Source of the DNA: Novosphingobium sp.
Lineage (GTDB): Bacteria; Pseudomonadota; Alphaproteobacteria; Sphingomonadales; Sphingomonadaceae
DNA length: 16,970 bases
NCBI GenBank assembly: GCA_009885425.1
Contig: VFKS01000355.1
Span: 1 to 16,970, forward strand
Direction: 5' to 3'
Positions 6,806-14,041 of this stretch are shown piece by piece (positions within the stretch are counted from its first letter, which is position 1; each line of letters opens with the position of its first letter). The notes below the pieces were generated by a model. It saw nothing but the letters and a program-made list of their open reading frames with translations. It was not told the DNA's origin and ran no database searches. The position numbers were made by a program, and so were the translations under genes.

Positions 6806-7611
6806 ACCGCAAGCACTTCACCTTTACTTGCGATGGCGCGGTGCTGGCTGGCTCGATCGATATGGCGGCGGCCACCACCGGGCTGCTCATCGTCAGCGGC
6901 GGGAACGAAGTGCGCTCTGGCCCGTGGGGCAGTCAGGCACAATTGGCCGACCGGATCGCTGCCGCCGGGTTCCCGGTGCTGCGGTTTGACCGGCGCGGGG
7001 TGGGTGACAGCGAGGGGCAGAACGGCAGATTCACCACCAGCGAACCCGATATTGCCGCCGCAATCCATGCTTTTCGCGCCCATGTCCCGACGCTGCGCAA
7101 GATCGTGGCATATGGCAATTGCGATGCCGCCAGCGCGTTGATGCTGTCCAAAGGTCTGGGCTGCGATGCGCTGGTGCTTGCCAACCCATGGACGTTTGAG
7201 CCAGAACCGGAAGCTGAGCCTGCCCCGGCAGAGCCAGAGGCAAGCCCGATGCCGCCCGGCGCGCTGCGGAATTATTACTGGCGGCGATTGGCCAATCCGG
7301 CCGCGCTCAAGCGGCTGCTCAGCGGCAAGGTCAAAGTCAGCAAAATGGCCAGCAGTCTGTTCGATGCGGCCAAGCCGGCCCCGCCGCCCAGCTCGCTGGC
7401 GCAGGCGATGGCCGAGGGACTGGGCAGCTTTGCCGGTCCGGCCACGATCCTGCTGGCCGAAAACGACCGCACCGCTCAGGCCTTCAAATCGGTGTGGGAC
7501 AAGGCCGATCCGCGGCTGCGGGTCTGCCCCAAGGCCGGCCACAGCTTTGTAGAACCGCAATCGCGGGTCTGGTTGCAGGGCCAGATTCTGGGGGCATTGC
7601 GGGGCGTTTAG
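6802..7611 (+). CDS. Exosortase A system-associated hydrolase 1 (alpha/beta hydrolase, cysteine nucleophile)
   Basis: Alpha/beta hydrolase of 269 residues. LLIVSGGNEVRSGPWG (28-43) forms the oxyanion region and VLRFDRRGVGDSEG (59-72) the following strand. The nucleophile elbow is YGNCDAAS with Cys107 in place of serine; the other triad members are probably D222 (LLAENDRT) and H247 (AGHSF). A cysteine at this site is, from memory, typical of the exosortase-associated hydrolase 1 family. One plausible role is as a thioesterase for the cassette's carrier protein. An insertion at about residues 133-152 is almost entirely Pro, Glu and Ala, an acidic low-complexity loop placed after NPW at the cap domain. 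The ATG at 6802 overlaps the previous stop by four bases. Its TAG stop (7609-7611) overlaps the TAA of trxB on the other strand by four bases (7608-7611). Confidence 0.9.
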   Translation: MNRKHFTFTCDGAVLAGSIDMAAATTGLLIVSGGNEVRSGPWGSQAQLADRIAAAGFPVLRFDRRGVGDSEGQNGRFTTSEPDIAAAIHAFRAHVPTLRKIVAYGNCDAASALMLSKGLGCDALVLANPWTFEPEPEAEPAPAEPEASPMPPGALRNYYWRRLANPAALKRLLSGKVKVSKMASSLFDAAKPAPPPSSLAQAMAEGLGSFAGPATILLAENDRTAQAFKSVWDKADPRLRVCPKAGHSFVEPQSRVWLQGQILGALRGV

Positions 7612-8561
7612 GCCCTAGTTGCCGCAAATTCGCGTTCGGCCAGAAAGCGTTCGGCATCCAATGCAGCCATGCAGCCGGTACCCGCAGCGGTCACTGCCTG
7701 ACGATAGACGTGGTCCATCACATCGCCGCAAGCGAACACACCGGGGATCGCTGTCTTGGGTGTGCCCGGTTCGACCAGCAGATAGCCGCCCGCGTCCATT
7801 TCCAGCTTTCCGTTGAACAGCTCGGTCGATGGTGCATGGCCAATCGCCACGAAGGCCCCGTCGGTTGGTTCGACCGAGACTTCGCCGGTAACCGTGTCTT
7901 TCAGCGAAACGCCGCTCAGCCCGCTATCACCGCCGACGAAGTGATCGACCGCCTTGTTCCACAGCACCTTGATGTGCGGATGGGCAAACAGCCGGTCCTG
8001 CAGGATCTTTTCGGCCCGCAGGTTGTCCCGCCGGTGGATCAGGGTGACGTCCTGCGAATGGTTGGTCAGATACAGCGCTTCTTCCACCGCCGTATTGCCG
8101 CCGCCGATCACCACCACTTTCTTGCCGCGATAGAAGAACCCGTCGCAGGTGGCGCAGGCCGAAACGCCTTTGCCCGAAAGCTCCTGCTCGCCCGGAGCGC
8201 CCAGCCATTTGGCCTGGGCCCCAGTGGCAATCACCAACGTTTCACCTTCATAGACATCGCCGCTATCGCCGATTGCGCGGAACGGCGATCCGGACAGATC
8301 GACCTCGGTAATCGTATCCCACAGCATTCGGGTTCCGACATGTTCGGCTTGGGCCTGCATTTCCTGCATCAGCCACGGCCCCTGGATCACATCGCGAAAG
8401 CCTGGATAGTTCTCGACATCGGTGGTGATGGTTAGCTGGCCGCCGGGCTGCAGCCCCTGCACCACGATCGGCTCCATCCCGGCCCGCGCGCCATAGATCG
8501 CGGCGGAAAGTCCCGCCGGGCCAGAGCCGATGATCAGCATGCGCGTTTTGTGGGTAGCCAT
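7608..8561 (-). CDS. trxB: Thioredoxin-disulfide reductase
   Basis: FAD- and NADPH-dependent cytoplasmic enzyme that reduces thioredoxin. At 317 residues it has the normal length of bacterial low-molecular-weight TrxB. The FAD-binding GSGPAGLSAA is at 12-21, GGQLTITTDVENYPG at 40-54 and the ATG motif IATGA at 111-115. The redox-active pair CATC is at 136-139, the NADPH-binding GGGNTAVEEA at 153-162 and HRRD at 176-179. The second FAD motif ACGDVMDHVYRQAVTAAGTG is at 277-296. Everything needed for activity is present. The frame is open to 8597, but ATG 8561 has a strong GGAGGA five bases upstream. It is a single-gene unit as far as can be seen, divergent from the next hydrolase across 124 bases and convergent with the exosortase operon. 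I see no clear -10/-35 for it. Confidence 0.97.
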   Translation of the reverse strand: MATHKTRMLIIGSGPAGLSAAIYGARAGMEPIVVQGLQPGGQLTITTDVENYPGFRDVIQGPWLMQEMQAQAEHVGTRMLWDTITEVDLSGSPFRAIGDSGDVYEGETLVIATGAQAKWLGAPGEQELSGKGVSACATCDGFFYRGKKVVVIGGGNTAVEEALYLTNHSQDVTLIHRRDNLRAEKILQDRLFAHPHIKVLWNKAVDHFVGGDSGLSGVSLKDTVTGEVSVEPTDGAFVAIGHAPSTELFNGKLEMDAGGYLLVEPGTPKTAIPGVFACGDVMDHVYRQAVTAAGTGCMAALDAERFLAEREFAATRA

Positions 8562-8648
8562 GTAGTCCTCCGTTTGCAGCAGCGAGATAGGAAGCACTGG
8601 CCCCGAAGGCGAGTCCTGACCTCACGAATATCCCCGATGCAACAGCAA

Positions 8649-8676
8649 TTGACGCAGCGCAGCAAAACGCGCAAAT
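8649..8676 (+). promoter_or_regulatory. Candidate promoter for the 8686 hydrolase, with a nearly leaderless transcript
   Basis: TTGACG at 8649-8654 is a good alphaproteobacterial -35 element. A weak -10 (GCAAAT, 8671-8676) lies 16 bases on. Transcription would then start at about 8683, only a few bases before the ATG at 8686. No Shine-Dalgarno sequence precedes that ATG (the bases just before it are CCCCGCACC), which fits leaderless initiation. The -10 is poor, so the call is tentative. Confidence 0.35.
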
Positions 8677-8685
8677 CCCCGCACC

Positions 8686-9555
8686 ATGAGCATCCACGGC
8701 CCCACTTCGAACAGCTTCATCTCGCAGCGCCTGCGGCTTCACTATGTCGATTGGGGCAACCCTGATGCGCCGCCGCTGATCCTGCAGCACGGCGGACGCG
8801 ATCACTGCCGCAGCTGGGACTGGGTGGCTGAGGAGCTTGCGAAAGACTGGCACGTCATCGCGCCGGATCTGCGCGGCCACGGCGACAGCGCCTGGGCGCC
8901 CGACGGCAACTATGAAACCAACGCTTTCGTCTATGATTTTGCGCAGCTCGTCCACACCTTGGGTCACGATCAGGTCACGATTGTAGCGCACTCACTCGGC
9001 GGCAATATCGCCTCGCGGTTTACCGGGCTCTATCCCGAAAAGGTCTGCAAACTGGTCAATATCGAAGGGCTCGGCCCTTCACCCAAAACCCGCGCCGAGC
9101 GCGAAGCAGCAGGCTATGCGAACCGGTTCAGGGACTGGATCGAAAAACGCCGTGCCTCGGCTGGACGACTTCCCCGGCGCTATCCGACGATCGAGGCTGC
9201 CTTTGCGCGGATGAAAGAGGAAAACAGCTTCCTGACCGACGCTCAGGCCCGGCATCTGACGGTGCATGGCGCAAGCCGCAACGAGGACGGCACCTGGTCG
9301 TGGAAGTTCGACCCCTACCTCAACGTCTGGCCATTTGAAGACACCCCGCAGGAACGGCTCGACGAGCTGTGGCAGGCGATCACCTGCCCGGTCCTGCTGC
9401 TTTATGGCAACGATTCATGGGCCACCAGCCCCACTAAGGACGGCCGGGACAAGTTGTTCCACGACGCACGGGTGAGCGATTTCGAGAACGCCGGCCACTG
9501 GCTCCACCATGACCAGTTTGACCGGTTCATGTCCGAAGTGCGGGCCTTCCTTTAG
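8686..9555 (+). CDS. Alpha/beta hydrolase (serine esterase or lipase-like)
   Basis: Cytoplasmic alpha/beta hydrolase of 289 residues with no signal peptide. The oxyanion-hole loop is LQHGGRDHCRSWD (33-45), APDLRGHGDS (59-68) is the typical strand-turn, and the nucleophile elbow is VAHSLGGN with Ser103. D243 (LLYGNDSW) and H271 (AGHWLHHDQ) complete the triad. A cap domain lies between about 130 and 225, with NVWPFEDTPQERLDELW near its end. This pattern is common to many hydrolases of unknown substrate, and nothing in the neighbourhood fixes it. The ATG at 8686 has no ribosome-binding site and may be read from a nearly leaderless transcript. An alternative start within the first 20 residues is not indicated, because conserved-looking sequence (RLRLHYVDWGN) begins at residue 15. 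Its stop overlaps the phosphatase stop on the other strand by four bases. Confidence 0.9.
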   Translation: MSIHGPTSNSFISQRLRLHYVDWGNPDAPPLILQHGGRDHCRSWDWVAEELAKDWHVIAPDLRGHGDSAWAPDGNYETNAFVYDFAQLVHTLGHDQVTIVAHSLGGNIASRFTGLYPEKVCKLVNIEGLGPSPKTRAEREAAGYANRFRDWIEKRRASAGRLPRRYPTIEAAFARMKEENSFLTDAQARHLTVHGASRNEDGTWSWKFDPYLNVWPFEDTPQERLDELWQAITCPVLLLYGNDSWATSPTKDGRDKLFHDARVSDFENAGHWLHHDQFDRFMSEVRAFL

Positions 9556-10331
9556 GCTTCCAGGTAAATCCTACGCAAATCGTCTTGCGCCACTTGATCG
9601 ATCTCCAGCACTTCAGCGAGGTAAGCATCGAACGAGCTGTAGCGCGCTTCGATCGAATCGAGTGTCGCTTGCAGATAGGCAGCCTCGACGCCCCATAATG
9701 CCCGGATCGCTTCTGCATCGAAGGCGGCATAGCGCGGCATATCCTTGAAGGCGCTCGAGGCTATCCGCTCATCGAGTTTGCTGGCCGTGTTGGTCAGCAG
9801 GTAATCCGCCATGACATCGTCCGGGTGGACCCCCAGAATGCGCTGTAGCACCGCAACGGCGAATCCGGTGCGATCCTTGCCCGCGACGCAATGGACCAGG
9901 CTCGGCCCTTCATCGCGGCGCAGCAGTTCGAGGTAGAGCTTCAACATCGGCACCAGATTGCCGCGAAAGGCGATCCCTTCATACAGCCGCAGCATCGCGG
10001 CGCGGGCGTCGTCAGCGGTCAGCACGCCATTGGCGGCTTCGGTGTGCAGCGCCAGCCCGGCGGTTTCCTCAGGATAGGTCCAGACGTTCGACGCGAAATC
10101 ATCATGGCGCAGACAGGGCTTGGCCGCGCGCTCGCTCGGTCCGCGAAGATCAATAACGTGGGTAATGCCAAGGCTGTGGATCGCTTCAAGATCGGGCGCG
10201 CTGGCATCGCCATGCTGGGCCGAACGCCACAGCAGCCCGGGCTTCACGCGCCCGCCCCCTGCAACCCGATAGCCGCCGTAATCGCGGAAATTGTTGACGC
10301 CATCAAGCTTCAGAATGCGGGGAATGGTCAT
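9552..10331 (-). CDS. Tyrosine-protein phosphatase (HCx5R, Y_phosphatase3-like)
   Basis: Protein of 259 residues with the cysteine-phosphatase signature HCVAGKDRTG (147-156). Cys148 is the nucleophile and Arg154 binds phosphate; the lysine inside the loop (GKDR) is typical of bacterial MptpB/PTP-like enzymes with broader phosphotyrosine, phosphoserine or phosphoinositide activity. The N-terminal NFRDYGGY (14-21), LLWRSAQ (33-39) and VIDLRGPSE (59-67) are also typical of this family; D61 lies in a region often contributing the general acid. The C-terminal part (about 185-255) is helical. No signal peptide is present. The start ATG at 10331 has no clear ribosome site, but the protein aligns from residue 3 on with the usual family start (IPRILKLDGVNNFRDYGG). 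It is a single gene between divergent and convergent neighbours, so context does not reveal the substrate. It converges on the 8686 hydrolase with a 4-base overlap of stops. Confidence 0.92.
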   Translation of the reverse strand: MTIPRILKLDGVNNFRDYGGYRVAGGGRVKPGLLWRSAQHGDASAPDLEAIHSLGITHVIDLRGPSERAAKPCLRHDDFASNVWTYPEETAGLALHTEAANGVLTADDARAAMLRLYEGIAFRGNLVPMLKLYLELLRRDEGPSLVHCVAGKDRTGFAVAVLQRILGVHPDDVMADYLLTNTASKLDERIASSAFKDMPRYAAFDAEAIRALWGVEAAYLQATLDSIEARYSSFDAYLAEVLEIDQVAQDDLRRIYLEA

Positions 10332-10461
10332 GTCTAGCGCTTGGCAGCATGCCGCCTTCAGTGCAAGGCCGGAACAGAGCAGACCAGCGTCAATTCAACC
10401 CGCTTGCCGCCGAACTGCAGACAAGGCACAAACGCCAGAAATATCGCTGGAGAGCATCGAC

Positions 10462-11778
10462 GTGAAACTGGAAAACGATCCGCAGGCCGCCTTCTGGATG
10501 CCGTTCACCGCCAACCGGGCGTTCAAGCAGCAGCCCCGCCTGCTGACCAGCGCCAAGGGCATGCACTACACCTCCAGCGACGGTCGGCAGATCCTTGATG
10601 GCACCGCCGGGTTGTGGTGCTCAAACGCCGGGCATTGCCGCAGTTCGATCGTCGAGGCGATCCGCAAGGTCGCCGGAGAACTCGACTTTGCACCGACCTT
10701 TCAGCTCGCCCATCCGCTGCCGTTTGAGCTGGCCAGCCGGATCGCGGCGATCATGCCCGAAGGGTTGAACCGCATATTCTTTACCAACTCTGGTTCTGAA
10801 AGTGTTGATACTGCGCTCAAAATAGCCCTCGCCTATCAGCGCGCCCGCGGTGAAGGCACGCGCACCCGGCTGATCGGGCGCGAGCGCGGTTACAACGGGG
10901 TCGGGTTTGGCGGGATTTCGGTCGGCGGCATCGTCAACAACCGCCGCCAGTTTGGCACTCTGCTGACCGGCGTCGATCACCTGCCCCACACCCACGATAT
11001 CGCCGCCAACGCCTTTTCGCGCGGACAACCAGCCAAGGGCGCCCATCTGGCCGACGAGCTTGAGCGGATCGTCGCGCTGCACGGCGCCGAGACGATCGCA
11101 GCAGTCATAGTCGAACCGATGGCGGGTTCGACCGGCGTCCTGATCCCGCCGCAGGGCTATCTTGAACGGCTGCGCGAGATCTGCACCAAGCACGGGATCG
11201 TCCTGATCTTTGACGAAGTGATCACCGCCTATGGCCGCCTCGGCGGGGCGACTGCATCCGAAGTGCTGGGCGTGACGCCGGACATCATCACGATGGCCAA
11301 GGGACTGACCAACGCTGCCGTACCAATGGGCGCGGTGGCGGTCCGCAATACGATCCACGACACCATTGTGAACGGCGCCGCCGACGGGATCGAACTGTTC
11401 CACGGCTACACCTATTCGGGCCATCCGCTGGCGGCCGCCGCCGCGCTCGCTACGCTCGATCTCTACCGCGACGAAGGCCTGTTCCAGCGTGCCGCCGATC
11501 TTGCGCCCTACTGGGAGGATGCGGTTCACTCGCTAAAGGGCAAGCGCCATGTGATCGACGTTCGCAACATGGGGATTGTCGCCGGGATCGAACTGGAACC
11601 GCGCCCCGGGGCACCGACCAAGCGGGCGATGGAGCTGTTCCACAAGTGCTTTGACACCGGCCTACTGATCCGGGTGACCGGAGATATTGTCGCGCTGTCC
11701 CCGCCACTTATCCTGGAAAAGGCCCACATCGACGAGATGGTTGGGCGGATCGGCGACTTGCTCGAGGTTCTGGACTAG
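10462..11778 (+). CDS. Omega-amino acid / beta-alanine:pyruvate aminotransferase (class III)
   Basis: PLP enzyme of 438 residues that transfers the amino group from beta-alanine or another omega-amine to pyruvate, giving L-alanine and malonate semialdehyde or the matching aldehyde. Motifs in order: FWMPFTANR (11-19), GTAGLWCSNAGH (47-58, typical of this subfamily), FTNSGSES (107-114, cofactor phosphate), VEPMAGSTG (217-225), FDEVITAYGR (250-259, with D251 contacting the PLP ring nitrogen) and TMAKGLTN with Schiff-base K280. YTYSGHPLAAAAAL (316-329) follows. The open frame extends upstream to 10291 across the start of the divergent gene, but GTG 10462 has GGAGAG seven bases before it and fits the family N-terminus (MKLENDPQAAFWMPF). 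A ProX-type deacylase gene follows after three bases, so the two are probably co-transcribed. The amine actually used cannot be read from sequence. Confidence 0.93.
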   Translation: MKLENDPQAAFWMPFTANRAFKQQPRLLTSAKGMHYTSSDGRQILDGTAGLWCSNAGHCRSSIVEAIRKVAGELDFAPTFQLAHPLPFELASRIAAIMPEGLNRIFFTNSGSESVDTALKIALAYQRARGEGTRTRLIGRERGYNGVGFGGISVGGIVNNRRQFGTLLTGVDHLPHTHDIAANAFSRGQPAKGAHLADELERIVALHGAETIAAVIVEPMAGSTGVLIPPQGYLERLREICTKHGIVLIFDEVITAYGRLGGATASEVLGVTPDIITMAKGLTNAAVPMGAVAVRNTIHDTIVNGAADGIELFHGYTYSGHPLAAAAALATLDLYRDEGLFQRAADLAPYWEDAVHSLKGKRHVIDVRNMGIVAGIELEPRPGAPTKRAMELFHKCFDTGLLIRVTGDIVALSPPLILEKAHIDEMVGRIGDLLEVLD

Positions 11779-11781
11779 TCC

Positions 11782-12279
11782 GTGGCCAGCGAAGCCGACC
11801 TTTTGGCCGCGTTCGACCGCGCGGGGATCGCCTGGACCTGTGATGAGCACGAGCCGGTCTTCACGGTTGAGGCCAGCGCGCGGCTGCACGCCGAAATTCC
11901 GGGGATGCATACCAAGAACCTGTTCCTGAAGGACGGCTCCGGTCAGTTCTGGGTGGTCAGCGCGCCGCACGATGCCGCGATCAATCTCAAGGCGCTGCCT
12001 GCGGCGATCGGGTCAAAGAAAGTCAGCTTTGGCAAAGCCGAAGACATGGAGCGACTGATCGGGATTTCACCCGGCTCGGTCACCCCGCTTGCCGCGATCA
12101 ACGACACAGCCGGATTGGTCCGCTTCGTGATTGACCAACGTCTGGCCGAAGCCGCGCGGGTCAACGTCCACCCGCTGCGCAATACCGCGACACTGGGGCT
12201 GGCAGGACCGGCGCTGCTGCAATTTCTGGCGGACAGCGGTCATCAAGCGGTTGTCTGCTTGCTGCCCGGTGCGCCATAA
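11782..12279 (+). CDS. ProX/YbaK-family aminoacyl-tRNA deacylase (prolyl-tRNA editing domain)
   Basis: Free-standing editing protein of 165 residues. Members of this family hydrolyse mischarged tRNA, most often Ala-tRNA(Pro), in trans. The sequence fits the ProX branch (about 160-170 residues): EHEPVFTVEAS (22-32), HTKNLFLKD (43-51) with the family's conserved lysine K45 followed by N46, FWVVSAP (56-62), KKVSFGKAEDM (79-89), GISPGSVTPLA (94-104) and VNVHPLRNTATLGL (146-region). No signal peptide is seen. The start is GTG 11782, three bases after the aminotransferase stop, with only a weak TGGA upstream; translation probably depends on coupling to the previous gene. Specificity for alanine is inferred from the family; editing of other amino acids by relatives is known. 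Confidence 0.88.
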   Translation: MASEADLLAAFDRAGIAWTCDEHEPVFTVEASARLHAEIPGMHTKNLFLKDGSGQFWVVSAPHDAAINLKALPAAIGSKKVSFGKAEDMERLIGISPGSVTPLAAINDTAGLVRFVIDQRLAEAARVNVHPLRNTATLGLAGPALLQFLADSGHQAVVCLLPGAP

Positions 12280-12307
12280 ATAGTCTGCGTCCAGTTTCTG
12301 TACGTTA

Positions 12308-12340
12308 GGGGGGAAGAGCCACGCGGGCTCGACAGTGACA
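12308..12340 (+). promoter_or_regulatory. fhs leader: distant Shine-Dalgarno with intervening hairpin
   Basis: A strong purine tract, GGGGGGAAGAG (12308-12318), is the only ribosome-binding candidate before fhs, but it ends more than 20 bases before the ATG at 12341. Between them a perfect 5-bp stem (GAGCC 12316-12320 with GGCTC 12326-12330, loop ACGCG) could form. Folding would bring the purine tract to about ten bases from the ATG. Elements of this kind, where a hairpin shortens the spacing, are known from phage T4 gene 38. Whether this one works is inference. Confidence 0.35.
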
Positions 12341-14041
12341 ATGCAAGAGAACCAATTGCCAGCGCCGGGGGCTCCGGACATCGAAATTGCCCGTGCGGCG
12401 CAGATCAATCCAATCCTGCCTATCGCCCAGGCGCGGCTCGGGATCACGCCCGAAGCCTTGATTCCGTTCGGTCACTACAAGGCCAAATTGAGCCTCGATT
12501 TCATTGCCAGTCTGGCCGACCGCCCGAACGGCAAGCTGGTGCTGGTTACCGCGATCACACCAACCCCGGCGGGCGAAGGCAAGACAACCACCAGCGTGGG
12601 CCTGAGCGATGCCTTCAACCGGATCGGTCTCAATTCGATCGTCTGCCTGCGCGAGCCATCGCTGGGGCCGTGTTTCGGAATGAAGGGCGGCGCGGCTGGT
12701 GGCGGGCGCGCGCAAGTGATCCCGATGGAAGACATCAACCTGCACTTCAACGGCGATTTCCACGCAATCAGCTCAGCCCATAGCCTGCTCGCCGCGTTAA
12801 TCGACAACCATCTGCAGTGGGGCAATGCGCTGAATATCGATCCACGTCGGGTGGTCTTGCGCCGCGTGGTCGATATGAACGATCGGGCGCTGCGCAACAT
12901 CACCATCGGACTGGGCGGCACGGCTCACGGGGTACCGCGCGAGAGCGGGTTTGATATTACCGTCGCCTCGGAAGTGATGGCGATCCTGTGCCTTGCGACC
13001 GACCTCAAGGATCTCCAGCGACGGCTCGGCGATATCATTGTCGCCCGGACCTATGACAAGGCCCCGGTCACCGCGCGTGATCTGCAGGCAGATGGGGCAA
13101 TGGCTGTGTTGCTGCGCGATGCGTTCCAGCCCAATCTGGTCCAGACGATTGAGCACAACCCGGCCTTCATTCACGGCGGTCCCTTCGCCAATATCGCCCA
13201 CGGTTGCAATTCGGTAATGGCGACGCAATCCGCCCTCAAACTCGCTGATGTGGTGGTGACCGAAGCCGGGTTTGGGGCCGATCTGGGTGCGGAGAAGTTC
13301 TTCAACATCAAATGCCGCCAATCCGGCCTGCGCCCCGATGCGGTGGTGCTGGTCGCCACGGTCCGTGCGCTCAAGATGCAGGGCGGTGTGGCCAAGGCAG
13401 ACCTTGGCACTCCTGACGTAGCGGCACTGGAACGCGGTGCGGCAAACCTGGCACGGCACATCGAGAACCTGCAGAAATTTGGCCTGACTCCAGTCGTGGC
13501 GATCAATCACTTCATCAAGGATAGTGCTGAGGAACTGGCTGCGCTCAAGGCCGTGTGCGGCCGTTATGGCGCGCGCTGCGCCGTGGCCAGGCACTGGGCC
13601 GAGGGCGGCGCGGGGGCTGAGGAATTGGCCCGCGAAGTCGAAGCTCAGTTGGCCGAAAGCCCAACCAAAGTGCAACTGCTTTATCCGGACGATATGCCGC
13701 TGGCGCAGAAGATCGAAACGGTTGCTCGCGAGATCTACCGGGCCGATGGCATCGTCCTGTCATCCAGCGCCGCCAGCAACCTCGCCGACTTTGAAAAGCT
13801 GGGGTACGGAAAACTGCCAGTCTGCATCGCCAAGACCCAGTTCAGCTTCTCAACCAACCCCGCGCTGATCGGTGCGCCGACCAGCCACACGCTTGAGGTC
13901 CGCGAAGTGCGGCTATCGGCCGGGGCCGGTTTCGTGGTGGCGGTCTGCGGGGATATCATGACTATGCCGGGCCTGCCGCGCCATCCTGCGGCGAACGGCA
14001 TCGGGCTCGACGAGCGTGGCCAAATCGTCGGGCTGGCCTAG
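12341..14041 (+). CDS. fhs: Formate-tetrahydrofolate ligase
   Basis: ATP-dependent enzyme of one-carbon metabolism: formate + THF + ATP gives 10-formyl-THF, for purine and formyl-methionine synthesis. The protein has 566 residues from ATG 12341 (568 from GTG 12335), the usual length. The ATP-binding loop is [12 protein letters not shown], with K81. The family signature [19 protein letters not shown] follows, then [16 protein letters not shown]. The later parts [42 protein letters not shown] and [16 protein letters not shown] are all typical. The active site looks complete. The start is uncertain by two codons because GTG and ATG lie two codons apart and the only good ribosome site is far upstream (see the leader feature). 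It stands alone, 61 bases after the deacylase gene, and its TAG overlaps the stop of the convergent CoA transferase by four bases (CTAG). Confidence 0.97.
   Translation: MQENQLPAPGAPDIEIARAAQINPILPIAQARLGITPEALIPFGHYKAKLSLDFIASLADRPNGKLVLVTAITPTPAGEGKTTTSVGLSDAFNRIGLNSIVCLREPSLGPCFGMKGGAAGGGRAQVIPMEDINLHFNGDFHAISSAHSLLAALIDNHLQWGNALNIDPRRVVLRRVVDMNDRALRNITIGLGGTAHGVPRESGFDITVASEVMAILCLATDLKDLQRRLGDIIVARTYDKAPVTARDLQADGAMAVLLRDAFQPNLVQTIEHNPAFIHGGPFANIAHGCNSVMATQSALKLADVVVTEAGFGADLGAEKFFNIKCRQSGLRPDAVVLVATVRALKMQGGVAKADLGTPDVAALERGAANLARHIENLQKFGLTPVVAINHFIKDSAEELAALKAVCGRYGARCAVARHWAEGGAGAEELAREVEAQLAESPTKVQLLYPDDMPLAQKIETVAREIYRADGIVLSSSAASNLADFEKLGYGKLPVCIAKTQFSFSTNPALIGAPTSHTLEVREVRLSAGAGFVVAVCGDIMTMPGLPRHPAANGIGLDERGQIVGLA

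Noticed and set aside
6697..7560. Long antisense open frame opposite hydrolase 1; similar ones at 7494-8435, 10621-11529 and 12797-13675.
   Set aside because: They lie fully opposite well-conserved genes, have low-complexity shadow-like composition and no recognisable family. Long antisense frames are common in GC-rich DNA.
10343..10353. Small hairpin GGCA-GCA-TGCC just before the phosphatase start.
   Set aside because: Four base pairs with a three-base loop; too small to call a regulatory element.
12280..12340. ZTP (pfl) riboswitch before fhs, since that motif often precedes folate genes.
   Set aside because: The gap is only 61 bases and I do not find the conserved CCGCCTGGGC-like core of that motif.
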